This document shows, in pieces, positions 1-30,150 of a stretch of DNA of 64,000 nucleotides. The DNA lies in NCBI RefSeq assembly GCF_040412425.1, contig NC_089755.1, positions 50,490,298-50,554,297 on the forward strand, read 5' to 3'. Below the pieces are notes generated by a model, which was given only the letters and a program-made list of their open reading frames with translations, ran no database searches and was not told the DNA's origin. A program made the position numbers and the translations under genes. Position 1 is the first letter of the stretch. Each line of letters opens with the position of its first letter. The stretch is from Macrobrachium rosenbergii (lineage: Eukaryota > Arthropoda > Malacostraca > Decapoda > Palaemonidae).

Positions 1-559
1 ACCCGTGAATGAATCATATACCCGGGTTCAAGATGGTTGACCTGTTCTTTCTATACTGTGCCCGCAGGCAAACCGATATTTTGCCTCGGGGTACAAGTAG
101 AAAAGTGGAATATTGGCAACATCAAAAATCCTATCATGACTTGTATACCTTTCGATATGGCATCTATCAGATTTCTCTTTCACTCCTAACACTTGTCCAT
201 AGTTATGGAGCTTTAAGTTTAATAACTATTGATGTCAACATTGAACCGTTTTCAATAATATACTTCCTCTCGCAAAATGAAGCGTAAGACACTTAAACGT
301 TTGTCCTTTTGTGCCACGTACAAAGGAAAGGAGTGTGCGTAAGTTGCCGAAGCCTCCTCACAGGTGCTGCAACTCTCTTACAGTTTCTGTTCGTCCAAGC
401 AGCCTGCTTGAGGTATACGATGCGTCGTAACAGAAATTTGTTTCCATTTGCTACATCAACAGAATTCAAACAATTTTACGGTATTAATATTTCACGAGAA
501 GGACGCACATCAAGCGGCAAGTTTCTCATTTCTCGTTTAAAATAACATAGAGAAATGCC

Positions 560-918
560 GTTCAATAGCTGTTAAAACAATGTTGCATGGAACATCGATC
601 TGAGAATGAAATTCGCTTCAGAAATTTCGAAATTTCCGGCTAAAATATACCAAGATAATCGCCGGGAAGCTGCGAGACCTAGAGCGATCTGGCAACACTG
701 CAACGCCACAGTCCCAACGCGACATCTTTAAAAAGCGGTTTGGAGCAAGGTGCATTAAGTACTGATGAACAACATCCGCGATTATTGTGCTATGGAGCGA
801 GTTTTTTAGACAGGTATTTAAAGATGGAGATGCATTTCATGTACTAATTTAAAGCAGTGTGAAGAAGCAACAGTCTATCAGCTCGGTTAATCGGGACGAA
901 GTGGGCGTCTGAGATTTG
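560..918 (+). promoter_or_regulatory. Candidate promoter and non-coding first exon of the PHF7-like gene
   Basis: No coding start is needed upstream of 3714, because the first coding exon begins with a splice acceptor (tttcag, ending 3706). A 5' UTR exon must therefore lie upstream. The stretch 560-918 is relatively GC- and CpG-rich for this window and ends in a good splice donor, TTTG|GTAAGAAT, at 919. It carries no long ORF. This is inference from composition and one splice site; no TATA box was identified, and the transcription start is unknown. Confidence 0.25.
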
Positions 919-919
919 G

Positions 920-3706
920 TAAGAATTTCGAATGTTTTGATCGAGGTACGAGACTTTTCTCTTGCACATTGCAGCGATTTGCCGAGGCAGCTGATGTCAC
1001 AAACAAGTCAGATTTTTGCATTTTCAGGCAGACTGCGAATGACACGATTTCTTATTCGTAGAAAGCGTCGTAATTTAAAGATGCGAACTGGTTAGCGTAG
1101 CTTAAGCTTAGAGGACCCCCGCTAGCCAGTTCTAGCGTATTTTTACCGTGCGTATTTTATGCCAGCCCTTTTGATGGATGCTATGAAAGAATCCCAACGG
1201 AGCCGCAGTTCGAGTGGTGGAATAAAAAAAAGTCATAAAAACTAAATGTCAAGTTAACTTAAGACCTTTGAAAGGGTTTACAGGATATGTAGGCTACACT
1301 ATAGGTTAGCTTGGGTTACATTTCGAAAGGAGGCAGCTTTTGCATGAAAAACCATTTTGGGTTTTACATGCAAAAATGGCTAGGATATGATAGGGGCCCT
1401 TAAAGAACCTAATAATACCAACTTATCATAACCTAGGGATGTTTACTGGTTACATTTTTTTCATATTAGCTATGGAGTGGGGTGGCGGCCGGTATTGTCA
1501 TGCCCTTTAAGACGTAATTTGATTAATTATTTTTCTCTGTTATTAAGCATTTGCGAAGGTTATGTATTGAGAAGAAATTTTGTGTTTGGATGTGATTTGG
1601 CCCAAGAAAAATATAAATTAAAAAGTGGGAGTGGCTGGGGTCTTCCGAAAAATAACCATTTTCATTACCAAAAACAAGGGTTATGGTTAGCTTGCCAATT
1701 TCTATTCCTATGCAAATACAGATCATCGCCGCCCCTTATTTAGGAGTATCAGTTGGTGTAAGCTGGAATGGGTAACTGAACCTTGGTATTGAATTAGACT
1801 GGATAACTGTTGGCTATTTGGATCGAGTCTGTTGATACCCTCATTCAGCTACCAGCACCGAGGATGTTTTGGCCACCATAAAGTAAGGAGTTAGCTTTAC
1901 CATGCAGGAATAGCTTAGTTTGAATAACAGGTATGACGGATGTGAGCAAGTGTATAGGCAGTGGCACTCCACTTAGGTGAGTCCCCACCGTTACATCTCT
2001 TAGGCTGTGTGGTAGGATCTGCAGCTGGCAGGATGGTATTAGGATAAAACTGAAGACAGAGCAGATGCGTAGTAGGGAGACAGAGGTAGGTGTGAGAAAT
2101 CCCACTGTGAAAACTGGTCAAACCTAATCTTTCCTACAATGCAGTGTCCTGACCTAACCAGACCGTACCTTCCTAACCTAACTTAGGGCACCATGTTCTG
2201 ACTTGGGGGTGGGGGGGGGCGGCGTTCGCTTCGCTCCTCCTGGACCCCCTCAAGTAACGCTGTCTCCCTACTTGGCATACTTCCCTGGAAGATAACTACT
2301 GCGTCCTCTAGTTCAGTAACTATCAGCTGATGTGCAAAATGGGTGCTGTGTATGGTACGAGGCCCTTGGGGATGAACATTAAAACGTAAACAAAACTGTA
2401 AATATCATAAAGATTGATAATCAAATTCTATACAATCTTAGTTGTTCCTACAGGAAAAAACCGTTGCCTTTTATGTAGTTGTATCCCTCATTGCAAGCTG
2501 AAATGGTATTTGAACTTATTAATAACAAGGTTGGTTAACCCTATTGCTGCACGGCACTGATCCAAGTTATCAAAAGGTTTCGTCCATGGTGTGGGACTGG
2601 TCTCCTCAGTCCTCATTCTTTTGGTTCTAGTTAGGCAGCTTGTAATAGATGATGCATTTTCCTCATCAATTTAAGGAACTTTTGTCTGTATTCTAGCAAC
2701 AAATGGCAACATTTGATTTCCAACTTCCAGGATAATCTCAGGATAGGAGTAAACCTTCATAGCTTTGACAAGGTTTTCCTTAGAATCATCCAACATGGTC
2801 CTAGTGGCTGTCCAGAAGGGCAGTTTGGCAGTTTCTGCAAGCAGGAGATTACCTACATTAGGCGAGAGTCACTTGTTGGTCTTTTAAAAATTATAATGTT
2901 TTCTCTGTGTTACGTTTACCAGCCTTTGCCCCATGCTCCACAGTCCCCCCACCCTTGTCAGTCGTAGTCAGTTATATCAATGTTTGACAACATTCATAGT
3001 AATAATACAAATTTTCTTATCAAAATTGGTTATTTTTGTACTTAACATTCATTGTACCCACCCAGCTTCCCCACAATTCAGTGAGCACAGAACTAACTGA
3101 GGCTTGGAAAAGAGCTGCTCTGTTCTTACCTACGAGAAGGAAGAAAGTAAACAAAAATAGAAGATAAACTTTTTTCTCAAAACTGCTGAGCAAGTGTGTG
3201 GCACGAAACTTATAGTTTTATGAATGTTAAGTAAGTATAAAAAACCAGTTTTAATATGGAAATTGGTATTTTTTGGAATCATTTTACCTTTGCTAAAGTG
3301 TGTAAAATTGCTCAACTTACTTTTGATTAACCCATTATACAGTATCTGACTCTTCTTGTGGATCACCAGCTTGGGTGCTATGATGTAAGATCTGCCGAGG
3401 ACTTCCTTTCTTGTATGCTAAGTTTTTTCTTCTGTGCAGAACTTGAAGACTAGTAGGTGCTCTAGAAATTTCTGAGACATTCAGGAGTCAGTGGCACAAA
3501 GTACTTTTGGGCATACTTTTGCCTAATACAGTACTTGTAGCTTTTTCTAAAGGTGGTCTGCGTACACAAAAACTTACGCTGATTTTAAAACACAGGTGCA
3601 TGATAATTGTGTAAAAGATAGGCTGATGTTCATGGTGACCATAAATTTTTTTTTCAGTATGAATCCTGTATTTCAAATTGATTTGTAAATTCCATTTTCA
3701 TTTCAG
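920..3706 (+). other. Probable 5' UTR intron; no coding features seen
   Basis: If the 919 donor is real, this is the first intron of the PHF7-like gene, ending in the tttcag acceptor at 3701-3706. Only short ORFs without protein character occur. A G-rich run near 2204-2223 (over 15 G in about 20 bases) could form a G-quadruplex. The segment around 2130-2185 (cctgacctaaccagaccgt) resembles the CTGACCAG-type repeat at 16.6-17.0 kb and is probably a diverged repeat. Confidence 0.3.
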
Positions 3707-3713
3707 CACCAAC

Positions 3714-21435
<17,722 letters not shown>

Positions 21436-24400
21436 CATAGGTATGACATCCAGTGGTGATTCATTGTGGTGTGGTCTCAAGACCAGAGATTTAAATTGGA
21501 ACTGTAGACAGAGGTAGGGTGGAAGGGGTGTTTGATATGTTCCCGCTAGAAGGTTAAGCATTTTATTAACTTCAAACTTTATCTTTTGAAAATTATTTCA
21601 ATTTAATTGAAGATGAAATTTGCATTTAGTGTTTTAGTGCCTGTTTTTTCATTGCAAATGTTTGAACTTGACTTTGGATCTTTTATATTGGGTTTTTTCT
21701 TTACAACCCATTTGAACTACGAGCTTTATGTAGGTCAACATTATCCTAGGAGTGAGATAAAAAAAAAAAAGCTGAATTTTGAATCATAAGTAGTTATAGC
21801 CGAGTTTAGATCATTGGGTACTGGGAAAAAATGTTGATTACCATCTTTTCATGTAAAAATTAAGGCTATGAATTATTTTGGTTACCATTTTATTAAGTTT
21901 AGTATAACTTTCATGTACAGTATAATGAGAAACTCCATTGTCAAAAGGAAAATTTAAAAATGTATTCAGGACTAATTATTTTCCCATTGCAAGAATGATG
22001 AAATCAATTAAATGAGCTTTAAAAACAAGGATTTACATTCTCATTACCATTGAAGTACTGTATACATGTCTACACTGTTTATAACAGCTGTTTTATGCAA
22101 TAATTTGGTAATTAAACAATTGGAACTTTTATTCTAGAAACCTTTGAACATCTTGACAAATTTCATCTTAAATATCATGATTAGTTTTCAGATTATTAAG
22201 TTGAGGTTAGTATCATGTTATTGGTATAGGAGAATGAGAGCATAAAGAAATTTTAATAGCCTTAGGATCAGTATATTGTAAACAAGAGAAATATGTGTTT
22301 TCACTTGAACATATGTCTGATAAATTCCAAGTAAGATTTTATTCTCAGCATCATAGAAAAGGTGTGCATATTGCAGGTGGCGTACAGTGGACTGATTATA
22401 CTATGGCAGGTACATAAGGTTATAATGGAACTGAAAAATTCGCATTGTCGCATTGCAGATTCCTTATGCAATTCCCATTTTTTGGTATGAATAAACAGGC
22501 TTCATTGCCAGCTGTATAATGATATAGCACATACAGTTATGCAGTGTACAGTACTTTGCTAGTTGTAGTACACACAAATATTACTGATTTATATAGTGTA
22601 TTACAGAATTTATAACACTGTACAGCAAAACTTTGATAATCCAACCCTGATTAATCTGATTATGGCCTTACGTGTCTCTCACTGGGATTACCAGGTTTTT
22701 CATAGATTATTATTGGAAGACTTTTGAAAATAAAGGGAAGTTTCAATATGAAGGATTCATTTTAATGCTGTTTTATTTAACAAAGTAAATACCTAAGACA
22801 GTTAGGAAGCACTAATATAGTATTTTAGTAAAAAACATTTCACAGTACCTTTTAGGTAGAAATCTGAAGTAAAAGGTTATTGAAATAAATTCATCTCATT
22901 CCTCTCTGTTCTCGAATTTCGTGTAGAATAGTACAGTATTTGGTAAGATATAAAAAACAGAAAACACCAATGACCTGCAGAGAAAGACTAGAAAAACTTC
23001 GCAAGCTCGTTGTGCTTTTACTGCTGTATTTTAAATAGAGTAAATTTCGATGTAATTAAATTTATGTGCATTGCAATGTTCTGTTACATGGTAAACTTAT
23101 TTGTGAATAGGACAAGCTCACATTCAGACAATTGAAAGTTCAGTGCATTACGTACATAATGCAATTATGTTGACATTTATAATGGCTATCAAGACAGGTA
23201 ATTACAGTATATCCTGTATGCTGAAGCAGTTGGCTGTGCAAACGCTGATCCAAACACATTTGGAGATACACATGACCAGGTTAAGCCTCTCTGTCTTCTG
23301 CTTTCCGTAAAGATTTATTATGTATCTTAATTTTTGTTTTATAAAGATTACAAATTTTAAATATTGAGAGAGTCATTTTCTTAGACAGGATGAGAAGATA
23401 AACATATGCCCTTACAAATATCCTACATATAGTGTTTTCATAGCATACAAATTTAAGCTGTGATAATATTGTAATACATTAGTAGCAAAATTAGCAGCTA
23501 GTGATTATAATAATAATAATTGATGATGATTTACCAATTACTGGCTGCTAAGTATCAATGTCAGAAGTAAATTCTTATTTCAGGCATCTTGCTCAATTAT
23601 TAAATGACTATGCTTTGCAATGCATGACTAGTGAGTTGTGTACAATACATAGAAGTAACTTTGGCCTGATAAGAAAACCACAGTATTGCACAGTATAATT
23701 CAAAACAAAACAAAATTTGTGAAATTGGTAGAAGCTGCTGTACTGAGGTTAGGTAAGAAAAATTGAGTACACACACCATTGGATAAGCAATTAATCGTAA
23801 TTTGTTCCTTTTTACATTAATGGTCGCCTGTACTGTATACATGGCAGTACTGACCTGAGTTTTCTATATAGGCCACCAATGTTCTCATCACGAAACATGT
23901 TTCACTGAATGCAACTAATTGTTAAGCAGCATGGTACTATGTATACAGATATTATTTCATGTTACAGGGTCACAATATACATAGTAAATTGCAGAATATT
24001 TTTTGCAAGATTCATGAGTGGGAATGGGATGTAATAAATGGATAAAATGATAGCCAGAGCCTGTATACTGATTATAATAACAAATAACTTGACAGTGATG
24101 AACTTTGCGCTATTTATGCATCATGTATGAAGTCAGTTGGTTGTCTAACGTGTGGCATTTTGCAACAGAACAAAAGCCAGTTCGTGTGTGAGGTGAGATT
24201 TTTTTTTTAATTTAATCAAATGGTTGAGTATCACTTCTAAACTAGAGACTCATAGGGCTTGCCAGGATTCCTATTTGAGTGCAGAGCATTGGAACAAGAT
24301 GAAGGTAAAGAAGTTGGGAAGGTATTGCAAGAAGACCTAAAGGAACATGAAATTAAAAGGCGGAAAGCAATAATATAGTTGAAAGTTAGTTTCAGAAGAG

Positions 24401-25748
24401 GCTGTATACACATGGGAATTGGCCTCTTTTTTTATATTGTTATGTTGTAGTTTTTCGTATTAGCTCTTCCTATTGCTGTTTTGTTTTTATTTAACTGCTT
24501 TGTGTAAGTTCTTTCTTGTGGTGATTCATTTGTTTTTACTAGGTGTTTTCATCTAGTTGCCTATCATGTTATTTAGTTGTATTTTCTATTTGTTTTTTTA
24601 GGGTCAGATCATTTATGTGAATGAACTTGAAGTACATAAATAGGTTAGTTTCGTAATAGTGTTTTAATTATAGGTATTCTCAAGTCTTACCCTGAAGCTC
24701 GAATTTCAGTACTTGCTAATAGCTTCCAACTTTATCATACAAATAATTTTTATATTGATATGTAAAAAAGAATGGTGCTGTGGGAGTAGAGGATTTTGCA
24801 CCTTGCATGTTTATTTTGGACTCATAACCTGAACAGGTGATTCTGTCATCATTTGACTAAGTTCCCAGTAATATTGAAATACTTTCTTTTGGTATTGTAG
24901 TGTATCCCCAAAATGATTGTGGTGTCAGAACAAACAAAATATGCTGGGTTCTTGTATGGTCAATCTCATTTTCCTGAAATACCAGTAGAAGATCATATTG
25001 TGACCTTGGTTTTAGGACCAATGTTTGAAACTGAAATTTATGATTGGTATATTATCAGTTGCTGTGGATGATATAAAAAAGCTGTATACAATGGATTTTT
25101 AGAGGTCATTTTGCTATGTGAAATGCATTTGAGTGTACTGTTTAACGATATGCTGTTAAATACAGTAGTACTGTATTTGTTAATGAGGTTACAAAAACTT
25201 TGATATGATAAAGCAGTAGTATGGGTAAAAGCAAGTCATGCATCCTATCCAAACCATGTGTTTTTGAAAGGCTAGACTCAGTGTCTGAAGGACTGACATG
25301 GAATGTGCATTTCAGTCTATTTTGATTATCTCGGAGGAATTTTCAGTTGCTGTAGACTTATGATTCTGTAAACAGAAGTTATTCAAGTGTGATGATTTGG
25401 AGTAAGAAACAAAACTTGACTGCTTTATAGATGCTAAGATTACTTAACCTGTTAAACTTTGGGGTTAGTTTATGTTTCTTGTAATTGGCCTTAGCGTTTG
25501 TAAATGAAGTTTTACATCCCAAGGTAATTTTTGTTGTTTAACCATTGTTTTATTTGAATTCATTTTGCCTAAAGTAAGAATTATGTGACAACTATTGTAA
25601 ATGCTACCTTGTCATTTATGTATGTGGATTGTAATTAAAGTTTTTCCTTTTTCTTAATTAGAGTAAAGTTTTAGTACTTTTACTCAACTATTTGAAGGTG
25701 CCAATGTTAAGTCTTCCTATCAGCGGTGAGGAGGATGAGGTTATGGTG
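21436..25748 (+). other. 3' UTR region and AT-rich intergenic DNA
   Basis: This follows the PHF7-like stop codon. Candidate polyadenylation signals are AATAAA at 22490-22495 and the ATTAAA in GTAATTAAAG near 25633; which is used cannot be told. No ORF has protein character and no microsatellite longer than about 20 bases is present. Confidence 0.4.
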
Positions 25749-26432
25749 TTAACCCTTTTAACCCGGACTAATAATTATGAAGTGAGCCCATGCTTGCATA
25801 AAACTGCATGTTATTTTGGAAAAGTGGGTCTCTTTTTTTTTTTTTTCTGTCACTTACCGTATGTTAATTATCTCCCAAAATATAGACTATTATATATCAA
25901 TTTAAAGTTTATGAACTGTATTTTAAAGTGAAAGTATCAGAATTGATGTTCCTTGTAGGATTAAGGGCTCACTGTCAGGCATCAGCAGACAACAGACATC
26001 AGCTGATGACAACAAACATGAGAAACACATTACAAAACCTTATTTACGACACTGTCCTAGCTTGTCGCTCATATATAACACTATCTTTATTCTCTGTGTC
26101 ATTATTGATAACTAAAAAATAAGTGTATCATAAGCATTTCTAATATATCACAAAATTTACATATGTATATGCGATAATCACTCGAGACCACAGCCATGCG
26201 TGAACTTGAAAATGTAAACAAACACGAGATTTCTGGGTAATATTGCTGAAAGATGTGCTGTCGTCTGATTGGCTTTCTTGGAAAAAGGAGGGAGATGGTC
26301 AGCCAATAAAAAGTAACCATCTCCTGATGTGGGTTGGGCTTATTTAAGTGCGTAATTTGAAAGTGACTATATATCTCCATGTGGAGTAAGCAGTAAAAGC
26401 CAGTATATAGCCTCACGGGTTAAAAGGGTTAA
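25749..26432. mobile_element. piggyBac-type MITE, 684 bp, TTAA target sites
   Basis: Both ends carry the perfect 17-base terminal inverted repeat TTAACCCTTTTAACCCG (25749-25765) and its reverse complement CGGGTTAAAAGGGTTAA (26416-26432). TTAA target-site duplication followed by CCC is the hallmark of the piggyBac superfamily. The interior has no transposase ORF, so this is a non-autonomous element. Because the terminus itself contains a second TTAA (25758-25761), the exact boundary could be the inner one. Perfect termini suggest fairly recent insertion. Confidence 0.85.
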
Positions 26433-27877
26433 ACATACCTCTCATAAGAACGACTTAAATTTAATGAAATTAATTATAATGAGCAATGAATTCCTACATC
26501 ATTTTTTATAAATATAGAATTTAGTTTTAATTTTTTCGTATGTTGATTTTGTTGTTTTATTGTGTGTTCCGCTTCTGTGTTAAAGAATTTGTTAGTGTAG
26601 TTATATATAGGTAAAATGAAAAAACACTCATAGTATAAGTGATTACTGGGTTTACATTTGAGGTAAGCCAGAGAAGGGTTTTATTTGCTAATATATGTAG
26701 TGTTTATGAATACAGTACTGGATATTTATGTTGCAGTAATTTTATAAGATTTAACTGAAGATTTTTAGGATGTTAATGGAATTTTTAGTATATTTACTCT
26801 TGAAAATTTTATTTACATCCTCTTTGGTCTCATGTTTCATTTTGTAGGGCATTACTTCACGTAGCATCAAATAAAACCAACTGTAAAGAATAAATGATGG
26901 AGCGGGAAGAATTATTTTAGCTGTATTTGGGTATTTGGGATATAAACAAATGATAGGATATGCTGTCAAAACTTAATTTATGCTTACCGTTATATGCTTA
27001 CCATTAAATTCCAGTCTGGAAATTTAGGAGATCCAATACAACATACTACTACTTTTTTGAAGTGACAATTAAATGGTAAATCTTTGACGGTAAATCACTG
27101 ACGTAATGTACATGTACTTCGTTAATTGATGTTTGCTTTGCAATATAATGAGAGAGAAATTTTACAGTAGGTTGGATTCACCTTCAGTGAAACTTAACAA
27201 TAACATGAATTTTGAAGTTATTAAGATAACAGCAGTAGCGTCAGTTTGGGAATTCTTCAACTGTACGTAAAAACAATTTTCATGTGTACATTTGATTGAT
27301 CCCAAAGTATACCATGTTAGTGTGTTGTAATAAACTTAATGGATATTCACTGTATTCATTGGTAGTGTTTTGTTTGTCAGAAGGTCTGTATTGGCCCTTT
27401 GAATTCGAAGTCTTTGGAGACATGAGTTATGGTCAACCATTTTCAGATGTAAATGCCTATAGCATTTACAATCAGCTACTGGGTAGCATTTGTTTAATCA
27501 GACCAGTCTCATATTTAGACTGTAAAGGGTTGGCCCACTGAAAGTAAGTACCTGTTATTATAACTTCTGCATGGTATTCTTTTTACAAGATCTCATGAAT
27601 TCTGGTTGAATTTATGTTCTCAAATGAATGGTAATAGATTGTGGTATTCAATCAGTAAAAATTTTAAAGCTATTTTTGCTTTGGGAAGTCTTGATTTTCT
27701 GCTTGCTTGCATTGAATTGAGTAAAATCCTTTCCCTCTCAAGGTACTTCTGAATCGGTCTTGTTGGTATAAACGTGAGGATTTCTTGTGCTGAATTATAT
27801 GAACCAGTGGTCTCATTAAATCTTTAATGTGATTTACAATTTTCAAATATACAGTTATTACTAAAGTGTTATAAAGT

Positions 27878-27903
27878 AGTTTAACCAAACCACTGAGTTA
27901 CGC
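27878..27903 (+). repeat. Fragment of a SINE-like element (GTTTAACCAAACCACTGAG)
   Basis: Matches, with one change, the head sequence at 4790-4815 and the reverse complement of the one near 34545-34575. Only ~25 bases are conserved. Confidence 0.45.
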
Positions 27904-28086
27904 GTATGTGTTCGGACAAGACTGTTGGAATGATTTCTTCATAAATGGAATGGGAAAATTGTAGCTAGGTTATGTTAAGTAGTACAGCTAAATAAGAAAA
28001 GGCCAAAGAGAATAGGTGAAAATAATGGACAAAGTATTGCATCTGGTGCTGAAGAGATGTTGCACCTATCTTACATTACGATCGGT

Positions 28087-28146
28087 ACAGTGTGCCATGC
28101 AGTGCACACTGTAATTACAGTGTGCCATGCAGTGCGCACTGTAATT
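28087..28146 (+). repeat. Tandem duplication of a 30-bp palindromic unit
   Basis: Two adjacent 30-base units, each beginning ACAGTGTGCCATGCAGTGC and ending CACTGTAATT. In unit 1 the arms ACAGTGTGC and GCACACTGT are exactly complementary around an 8-base loop. Unit 2 differs by one base (GCGCACTGT). Confidence 0.9.
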
Positions 28147-30051
28147 GGTAATCACTTTTTCCTTTAGAGTTCAGATGTATAAGATGGCATCTAATTTTAA
28201 GGAAATAAAAGTTTCTCATATCTGTTCATAGGCCTTTCAAGATCAGATGCAGTTGACAGCTAAGTAACCAGTTGTCTAGATAGATTATATTTAGTAATAA
28301 ACAGATAGTTCTTCCAGGCAGAAGGTTTGTTAGTCATCCTGACTGGGTTATTTGGTAAATGGGAATAGGTGTTTGTACCGTTTTATGCTCCGTAAGACAA
28401 GATCCTGAGAGAACACCGGGGTTATTCTGACTGAACAATTTCGACATTATGTGTTTTTTCTTAGTGTCACAATTGAAATTTGAGAGAGCAACATTTACAT
28501 ACAGCCTTTGTTATGACACTTGTTTATTAATTTTGGCAGGAGAGTGATTAGTCTATGCAAGGAAATTTAAAAATCAGTCACTCCATGTTAGTACATAATT
28601 GTACCATGAATTTATTTCGGACTTATCAAGTAGTTTCATTTCTCATGTTTATGTCAGTAGTTTGTAAGAGAATGAAACTCAAAAAATTCAGGTTAATTGT
28701 CATTTTAATGTTTATCAAAAGATAATTAATTATTTTACATGATTTTTTTATTGTCATATGCAGTGTTTACTTATTGAGTGTCACTGATTTGTTTCGAAGT
28801 ACAGTGTAGTTATGGCAAATTACTTTAGGGACTTGATGCATGAATGACTGTACAAGTGTTGTGGGTTGTTGTAGGTTCGTTTATGGTAAGAAAGAACAGT
28901 GAGCCTCGGGTAAATGGTCATAGTATATGAGAGGTGATGTGAATAGTAATGATTTTTTTTTTTACTAATGACCTCCAAAAGGGCAGACACAAACAATGGC
29001 ACTATTGCCTGCAGAATTAGTAGTTTTAAATTTTTGAGGTATTATGTAATGAAAAGCTTGTCCAAGTTCCTCCGTTGGAAGGTTCTATTTAGTAGTATTT
29101 TTGTAGTTGCTATTCCTGAAGTTCATGTTGCAATAAGGTGCTTTGTTTTGTATTCATAATAGCTAGGATAAGCATTTATGTGGGATTGTGGTATAGATGT
29201 GTTCTTTTTTCCAAGATAATATTTTTTTTAAATGAATGAATTTTCACAGCATTCCTAAAATGGCTTAAACCAACTATTTTTTGTCAGATTCTTGGTTAAG
29301 TAATTTTGGAACTTTCATTATTCTTAAAAGTATTTCTCCAGTCGTAGTATTGAAGAACAGCTAAGACTTCTTAAACATAATTTTATGACAATTGGTTTTG
29401 TAGTATAGTACGTTTAAAAACAGTATTAACATTATTCTTGAAACCACTTTCCAGTTTTAAATGAAAGCTCAACTTGAACTTTTCTTACAAGTTATTTTTA
29501 ATCCATTATTGTATAAAAAATAACTCATTTTTGCACATCAGTATTTTATGTACATTATACAAAGTTTCCTACTTCTTGTAATGTCAAGGTAATTAATAAA
29601 AATATGGTAAAATTTTTGCGTTTTAATACCACTAGGCCCCTTGTTGTTAGAGAAATATCTTTATTTTCAAGAATTACTTACATCAACAAAATATTTAGTT
29701 TGTTGCTCATTGTTGTAGAAGTTTACAACAATGTAATTCATAGAGGTCAGCAAGATGACCATAGAAAAATATACCCCTGTCAATTAAATGAAATTAGAGT
29801 AAAAATATAGAAATTATACTGTAGTCATTAAAAGATAACTGTTACAGTAAATGATAGTTTAAAAGGAAATGATTTTCACAAGTTCAACGAGACCATAAAG
29901 TTGTGTCAACTCCAGATTCCTGAAGTTTGCGAAAGGTGAAACAAGTAAGTTACAAAAATAAGACATTATATAGAGACCATGTGAATAATATAGGACCAAA
30001 TTATCTTCCTCTATATTTGCAGTAGAACTTAACTCTGACATGAGACATTCC

Positions 30052-30150
30052 TTTTACTATACCTCCTTTCATATTCTCTTCTTTCTTACTTTCCTAACAG
30101 TTGTTTCAACAATATTTTTTAGCGCTGAATGACCTCATAGGTCCTACATT
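30052..30150 (+). repeat. SINE-like dispersed repeat, copy 4 (fragment)
   Basis: Contains TACCTCCTTTCATATTCTC and AGCGCTGAATGACCTCATAG, matching the 3' half of copies 1-3, in the same orientation. It is internally deleted and lacks the simple-repeat tail. Confidence 0.65.

Larger units (their letters stand above)
26433..30051 (+). other. AT-rich intergenic DNA; no gene seen
   Basis: ORFs here are short and have no recognisable domain. The only structured items are the palindromic duplication at 28087-28146 and a SINE-like head fragment at 27878-27903. Confidence 0.4.
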
